The position numbers and the translations under genes were made by a program. This document shows positions 7,199-10,112 of a stretch of DNA of 10,112 bases, piece after piece. The notes beneath the pieces are model-generated. The model had not been told where the DNA came from. It ran no database searches and saw only the letters and a program-made list of their open reading frames with translations. This DNA comes from UBA6115 sp964534515 (GTDB lineage Bacteria > Bacillota > Clostridia > Christensenellales > Aristaeellaceae): positions 1 through 10,112 of the forward strand of contig CAZHPW010000085.1 in the NCBI GenBank assembly GCA_964534515.1, given 5' to 3'. Position 1 is the stretch's first letter. Each line of letters opens with the position of its first letter.

Positions 7199-7227
7199 AT
7201 TATAGCATAGCCCCGGTTTTCAGTAAA
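7199..7227 (-). promoter_or_regulatory. Sigma-A type promoter of the murA-nfnB run
   Basis: On the minus strand a perfect TATAAT (7199-7204) follows TTTACT (7222-7227, four of six consensus bases) after a 17-base spacer. It ends 34 bases before the murA ATG at 7164. It is the only clear promoter I see for the five genes downstream. Confidence 0.7.
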
Positions 7228-7325
7228 GAAATGCTTGTTTTCCGCGGGTGGAAACGCAGGCATTTCCTTGCTTTTCCGCCTGTCTACGAAAGCGTTAAGC
7301 TTTTCCCGGTTTGTCTGTTTTAAGC

Positions 7326-7355
7326 CTGTCAGGCGCGTTCCGCTTGTGGTATGAT
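7326..7355 (+). promoter_or_regulatory. Candidate promoter of the DUF606 transporter gene
   Basis: CTGTCA (7326-7331) and TATGAT (7350-7355, five of six) are separated by 18 bases, 50 bases before the start codon. The -35 match is modest. It lies divergent from the murA promoter, about 100 bases away. Confidence 0.4.
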
Positions 7356-7405
7356 GGCTTTGCGCCTTATTGCGCCAATGAAGAAACAATGATTGAGGGA
7401 AGTTC

Positions 7406-8290
7406 ATGTATTACGCCATCAGCCTCTTGGCCGGTGCCATCACCGCGCTCATGCTGGTTTTAAACGGCAGGATGAACCAGGAAGTCAGCCAGGGACTGTC
7501 CCTGGTCATCATCCATGTGGTCGGACTCATCGCCGTTATCCTGTATATGCTTATCAAGCGCGAAAAGCCGGTTAAGACGCGTCTGCCCGCCATTTGGTAT
7601 GTGGGCGGCTTTATCGGAATCGCCACCACCATCTTCAACATCACCGCCTTTGGCCACATCAGCGTGTCAGCCATGATGGCCTTGGGCCTATTGGGGGAGA
7701 GCCTCTCGGGCATTCTGGCCGACCACGTGGGCTTTTTGGGCCTGCCGGTGCGCCGCTTCCGGCCGGAGAAGCTGCTGGGCGGTCTGTTTATCCTGATTGG
7801 CGCCATCTTCATGCTGGAGGATTTTGCCTTGGTCCCGGTCATCATCTCGCTGATGGCGGGCGGTACGGTGCTGCTCTCCCGCGTGGTTAACGGCCGCTTG
7901 GCGCGCAAAGCCGGCTTGTCCACCACCACCTTGATTAACTACCTAACCGGCGTCCTGGGCGCTTTCATCGTTATGTTCATCCTCGGCGCGCCTAAAACCA
8001 TCTCCCTTAATCTGCCCTTTTACAACTACCTGGGCGGCGCGGTGGGCGCGGTCATCGTGCTCATCAGCACCTTCGTTGTCGGCCGCATCCCCACCTTCTA
8101 CATCACCCTGTTCATGTTTGTGGGCCAGGTTTTTGCCGGGCTGCTGCTGGACTATGTCCTCCAGGGCGCTTTTTCCCCGCGCATCGCGATTGGCGGCGTT
8201 TTCGTACTGGCCGGCCTGATCGTCAACCTCATGCAGGACCGGGCTTACAACAAAAAGAACCCCCTTGCTCCTCTTCCCGCGGATTCCTAA
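7406..8290 (+). CDS. DMT-superfamily membrane protein, tandem DUF606/YdcZ type
   Basis: A 294-aa, strongly hydrophobic protein with about ten membrane segments, placed in the drug/metabolite transporter superfamily. The two halves look like copies of one DUF606 unit. VLNGRM (18-23) corresponds to VVNGRL (160-165). YVGGFIG near 65 corresponds to YLGGAVG near 210, and GGLFILIGAIFML near 125 corresponds to GGVFVLAGLIV near the end. DUF606 proteins of about 150 aa are often encoded as separate units; here they are fused. The ATG at 7406 has GAGGGA (7395-7400) just upstream. It stands alone and diverges from murA. No hairpin terminator is evident after the stop. The substrate is unknown. Confidence 0.85.
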   Translation: MYYAISLLAGAITALMLVLNGRMNQEVSQGLSLVIIHVVGLIAVILYMLIKREKPVKTRLPAIWYVGGFIGIATTIFNITAFGHISVSAMMALGLLGESLSGILADHVGFLGLPVRRFRPEKLLGGLFILIGAIFMLEDFALVPVIISLMAGGTVLLSRVVNGRLARKAGLSTTTLINYLTGVLGAFIVMFILGAPKTISLNLPFYNYLGGAVGAVIVLISTFVVGRIPTFYITLFMFVGQVFAGLLLDYVLQGAFSPRIAIGGVFVLAGLIVNLMQDRAYNKKNPLAPLPADS

Positions 8291-8453
8291 ATCGCGTCCG
8301 CCTTCTCATCCTGGTAAATTGGTTTCTTATTTTTATAATCAATGATGGGTTTCCTGACTTGTATCCATTTCGCTCATTTCCTCCGGGTTCTCCTGGTTGG
8401 ATTTTCCCGGTCTGCTTGATGGAACACCCCATCGCGTTTCAAGCAATTTCTGA
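8291..8453. other. Non-coding spacer after the transporter gene
   Basis: I see no convincing gene or terminator here. A TATAAT at 8334-8339 has no good -35 partner. CCGGG (8383-8387) and CCCGG (8406-8410) could pair, but the loop is long and no T-tract follows. Confidence 0.5.
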
Positions 8454-8482
8454 TTGACAGCCTCCTTCCGCCTTGCTATAAT
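8454..8482 (+). promoter_or_regulatory. Consensus sigma-A promoter of the tRNA-Ser pair
   Basis: TTGACA (8454-8459), a 17-base spacer and TATAAT (8477-8482) match the vegetative consensus at all twelve positions. The expected start, near 8489, lies about 30 bases before the first tRNA, leaving a short 5' leader to be trimmed by RNase P. The leader is GC-rich, with GCGTTTTGC and CGCGCTGACGC. Confidence 0.93.
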
Positions 8483-8518
8483 GCACAAGCGTTTTGCAAA
8501 GTCTCAACGCGCTGACGC

Positions 8519-8607
8519 GGAGAGATGGCCGAGCGGTTGAAGGCGCTAGTCTTGAAAACTAGTGATGTCGAAAGGCACCGGGGGTTCGAATCCCTCTCTC
8601 TCCGCCA
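8519..8607 (+). tRNA. tRNA-Ser (anticodon UGA)
   Basis: The acceptor stem GGAGAGA (8519-8525) pairs with TCTCTCC (8597-8603), followed by discriminator G and an encoded CCA. The anticodon stem CTAGT/ACTAG encloses CTTGAAA, with anticodon TGA at 8553-8555. A long variable arm precedes the T arm GGGGGTTCGAATCCCT, as expected for a class II serine tRNA. It reads UCN codons. It is 14 bases upstream of a second tRNA-Ser and probably shares its transcript. Confidence 0.97.
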
Positions 8608-8621
8608 AAATTTACCTCTAT

Positions 8622-8712
8622 GGAGAAGTACCCAAGTGGCCGAAGGGGCTCCCCTGCTAAGGGAGTAGTACGTTAACGCGTAGCGAGAGTTCAAATCTCT
8701 CCTTCTCCGCCA
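8622..8712 (+). tRNA. tRNA-Ser (anticodon GCU)
   Basis: The acceptor stem GGAGAAG (8622-8628) pairs with CTTCTCC, followed by discriminator G and an encoded CCA (8710-8712). The anticodon stem CTCCC/GGGAG encloses CTGCTAA with anticodon GCT at 8656-8658. A long variable arm (about 8664-8685) and the T arm loop TTCAAAT are present. It reads AGC and AGU codons. There is no promoter of its own in the 14-base gap after the first tRNA. Confidence 0.97.
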
Positions 8713-8748
8713 AAAGCCTGATTTTATTATAAAATCAGGCTTTTATTT
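8712..8748. terminator. Intrinsic terminator after the tRNA pair
   Basis: A perfect 15-bp stem (8712-8726 with 8730-8744, core AAAAGCCTGATTTTA) with a three-base loop is followed by TTTTATTTT. Its first base is the A of the encoded CCA, so the hairpin abuts the mature tRNA end. The A-rich left arm could allow function on the minus strand as well. Confidence 0.92.
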
Positions 8749-9099
8749 TGGTTTGGGCAAGTTATGTATGTCATGAATGAAACAGCAAATATGATTCTTC
8801 CATTGTTTGCAATTATGTTTGAATTTTGCCCTGAAAGATACAAATAATGACCGATTGGGCGGAGAAAACGCAAAAATATAATTTATTAAGGATAGCGAAC
8901 AATTACCTATGAAATCAAGTGATAAGTAAAATTTGCACGAAATTTCATTTCGTATAGAAATTATCCTTTTAATATGATACTATACGTTTGATACAGTTGC
9001 TTGCATTCTGTATTTCGCTTCAAAAACACTCCTAATCATGTATGAGCAAAGGTAGTGTGTGATTGATTCCGCGACTTAACTAAACTCTGGAGATCAAAA
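8745..9099. other. AT-rich non-coding leader region of the LCP gene
   Basis: These 355 bases are clearly more AT-rich than the rest of the window. The longest sensible plus-strand frame is 27 codons (8764-8847) without a good ribosome site. A perfect TATAAT at 8877-8882 has only a weak TTGGGC 16 bases upstream. A second possible -10 is TATGAT at 8973-8978. TTGATA at 8988-8993 is a fair -35 but is followed by a poor -10 (TATTTC at 9011). Three inverted repeats lie between 8937 and 9014. I do not recognise a known riboswitch or small RNA. Confidence 0.5.
8937..9014. repeat. Cluster of three consecutive inverted repeats upstream of the LCP gene
   Basis: First: ACGAAAT-TTC-ATTTCGT at 8937-8953, a 7-bp perfect stem. 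Second: CGTATAG at 8951-8957 with CTATACG at 8980-8986, a 7-bp stem that shares bases 8951-8953 with the first. Third: ATACAG at 8991-8996 with CTGTAT at 9008-9013, a 6-bp stem. TGATAC also occurs twice in direct orientation (8975-8980 and 8989-8994). They may be operator sites or leader RNA structure; AT-rich sequence makes some short dyads expected by chance. Confidence 0.45.
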
Positions 9100-10101
9100 T
9101 TGCTAAGTAGAAGGCAAATCGTCAAGTTGCTGCTGATTGTCTTAGGAGGAGCGGCATTGGTGGCTATCCTGTTTGTCATTGGTTCTTCCTTGGAAAAGGC
9201 GGAGCCTGTTGGCGGTTTGATCGCGGAAGAGCCAAGTGGTATTTCCTACATCGATCGGCGTGAAGTGCTGGAAATTGGCGGAAAGAAATACGTCGAAAAG
9301 CAGGGCCAGACCTCCTTTTTAATTGTTGGCATTGATAAAATGTCCGACCAGACTGACCAGGCAGAGGTGTTCAGGGATGGGGGACAGGCTGACTTCATCA
9401 CTGTACTCATCGCGAACAACAACAAGAAAACCATTGAGCGCATCAACATTGACCGCGATACGATGACTGACATCACTGTTTTTAGTGCCCTGGGTAAGCC
9501 CAAGGGAACCCGGAAGGCGCAGATCGCCTTGGCCCATGGCTATGGCATGGATAGCGCTCAAGGCGCCGAGCTCATCACCCAGGCGGTTGAAAACCTGCTC
9601 CAGGGGGTTGAGATTGATCATTACCTGGTGCTCAATTTGGATGGCATCAATGTCATGAATGAGGCCATCGGCGGTGTCAGTGTTCAAATTAAGGAGGATT
9701 TGACCGCGGTTGACCCCGCGTTTATCGCCGGCAACACGGTCAAGCTGTCCGGTGATCAGGCTGAGCGGTATGTCCGCGCCAGAAAGACGGTTGGTGATGG
9801 AACCAACATCGCGCGCATCGAACGTCAAAACGCGTTCATTCTGTCCTTTTTCGAAATCGTTTTTGACGAAGTAAAGAACAATCCGCAACAAATCGATAAG
9901 GTTTTTGAGACAATTTCGCCTTATTTGACGAGTGACATGACAACTGGTAGGATGATTAATGAAATCCGCCAGATTAACGGGTATATGTATGATGCTCCGT
10001 ACGCGATACCCGGCACGACCAGAGTCAGTGAGCAAAATCACATGGAGTTTATCGCGGATGACCTGCCCCCCGATCCTTGTGCCAGTTTCAGAGTTAGTTG
10101 A
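9100..10101 (+). CDS. LytR-CpsA-Psr (LCP) family cell-wall protein
   Basis: A 333-aa membrane-anchored protein. Residues 7-28 form one hydrophobic segment after MLSRRQ, with the rest outside the cell. LCP enzymes transfer lipid-linked anionic glycopolymers to peptidoglycan. The LCP core begins at FLIVGIDKM (73-81) and continues with GGQADFITVL, INIDRDTM (Arg119), HYLVLNLDGI, AIGGVSVQI, and RARK...ARIERQ with Arg226, Arg228, Arg239 and Arg242. The usual RSDT motif appears as QADF, a variant I associate with a clostridial LCP subgroup. The start is TTG with GGAG (9089-9092) seven bases upstream. The end is odd: after HMEFIADD the tail is LPPDPCASFRVS, where related proteins usually continue with a hydrophobic helix. 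A C6 run (10066-10071) lies at that point. Base composition looks less GC-rich than the murA-side genes. Substrate polymer unknown. Confidence 0.88.
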   Translation: MLSRRQIVKLLLIVLGGAALVAILFVIGSSLEKAEPVGGLIAEEPSGISYIDRREVLEIGGKKYVEKQGQTSFLIVGIDKMSDQTDQAEVFRDGGQADFITVLIANNNKKTIERINIDRDTMTDITVFSALGKPKGTRKAQIALAHGYGMDSAQGAELITQAVENLLQGVEIDHYLVLNLDGINVMNEAIGGVSVQIKEDLTAVDPAFIAGNTVKLSGDQAERYVRARKTVGDGTNIARIERQNAFILSFFEIVFDEVKNNPQQIDKVFETISPYLTSDMTTGRMINEIRQINGYMYDAPYAIPGTTRVSEQNHMEFIADDLPPDPCASFRVS

Positions 10102-10112
10102 GATATAATCAA

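Noticed and set aside
7165..7407. An 81-codon N-terminal extension of murA in the same frame.
   Set aside because: The murA promoter with a perfect TATAAT lies inside it, the residues before MPEYKLVIEGG do not resemble MurA, and family members start near this motif.
8229..8432. A minus-strand frame of 67 codons overlapping the transporter end.
   Set aside because: No ribosome site, low-complexity basic composition, and overlap with a clear gene.
8476..8694. A minus-strand frame of 72 codons across the tRNA genes, containing RERDSNPR.
   Set aside because: It is antisense to two well-formed serine tRNAs; this type of peptide is a known artefact of translating tRNA genes.
8764..8847. A 27-codon plus-strand frame starting MYVMNETANMILP in the AT-rich region.
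   Set aside because: No good ribosome binding site or promoter and no recognisable family; such short frames are common by chance.
8858..8866. GGCGGAGAA, an inverted match to TTCTCCGCC at the tRNA-Ser(GCU) 3' end, considered as an attachment site.
   Set aside because: Only nine bases and in inverted orientation; an integration event would leave a longer direct repeat.
9319..10041. A 240-codon minus-strand frame opposite the LCP gene.
   Set aside because: Shadow frame with no recognisable motifs; the plus strand carries the LCP signatures.
10104..10109. TATAAT just after the LCP stop, as a promoter for a following gene.
   Set aside because: No acceptable -35 box at 16-18 bases upstream, and the window ends before any gene.
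1..10112. CRISPR arrays, insertion sequences or phage genes.
   Set aside because: No regularly spaced repeats, transposase, integrase or phage structural motifs were seen on either strand.

Overview
The window reads as a chromosomal segment from a Gram-positive anaerobe, most likely class Clostridia. The basis is the lspA-rluD pair in the order known from Firmicutes, an NfnAB-type electron-bifurcating transhydrogenase typical of anaerobes, an LCP-family cell-wall protein, strong AGGAGG-like ribosome binding sites, and TTG starts. The coding part is fairly GC-rich by eye. A distinctly AT-rich stretch lies at about 8745-9099. No genus can be named from this sequence alone.

Layout, left to right. 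The last 20 codons of an unidentified plus-strand gene (1-60) meet a bidirectional terminator (76-98). Facing it is the minus-strand pair lspA-rluD (1468 down to 114), whose stop and start codons overlap as TTGA. Back to back with lspA is a plus-strand gene for an exported MsrA-rhodanese fusion (1576-2508). A second bidirectional terminator (2534-2565) separates it from a long minus-strand run, transcribed in the order murA, J-domain/TPR protein, YgjP-like metallopeptidase, nfnA, nfnB (7164 down to 2579). The gaps in that run are a 17-base overlap, 2, 14 and 0 bases, and a good sigma-A promoter sits just before murA. Divergent from murA is a ten-helix DUF606/YdcZ-type transporter (7406-8290). 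Then come two serine tRNA genes (UGA and GCU anticodons) behind a perfect TTGACA-N17-TATAAT promoter and followed by a perfect 15-bp terminator. An AT-rich non-coding stretch with three consecutive inverted repeats leads into an LCP-family gene (9100-10101) with an unusual C-terminal tail.

Functional themes: cell-envelope work (MurA for peptidoglycan precursors, LspA for lipoprotein maturation, LCP for attaching polymers to the wall, exported MsrA-rhodanese for repair of oxidised surface proteins), anaerobic redox balance (NfnAB), and translation (two tRNAs, RluD-type rRNA modification). The most unusual items are the three-cysteine exported MsrA-rhodanese fusion, the placement of NfnAB in a murA-led transcription unit, the dyad-rich leader before the LCP gene, and the possibly frameshifted LCP C-terminus.
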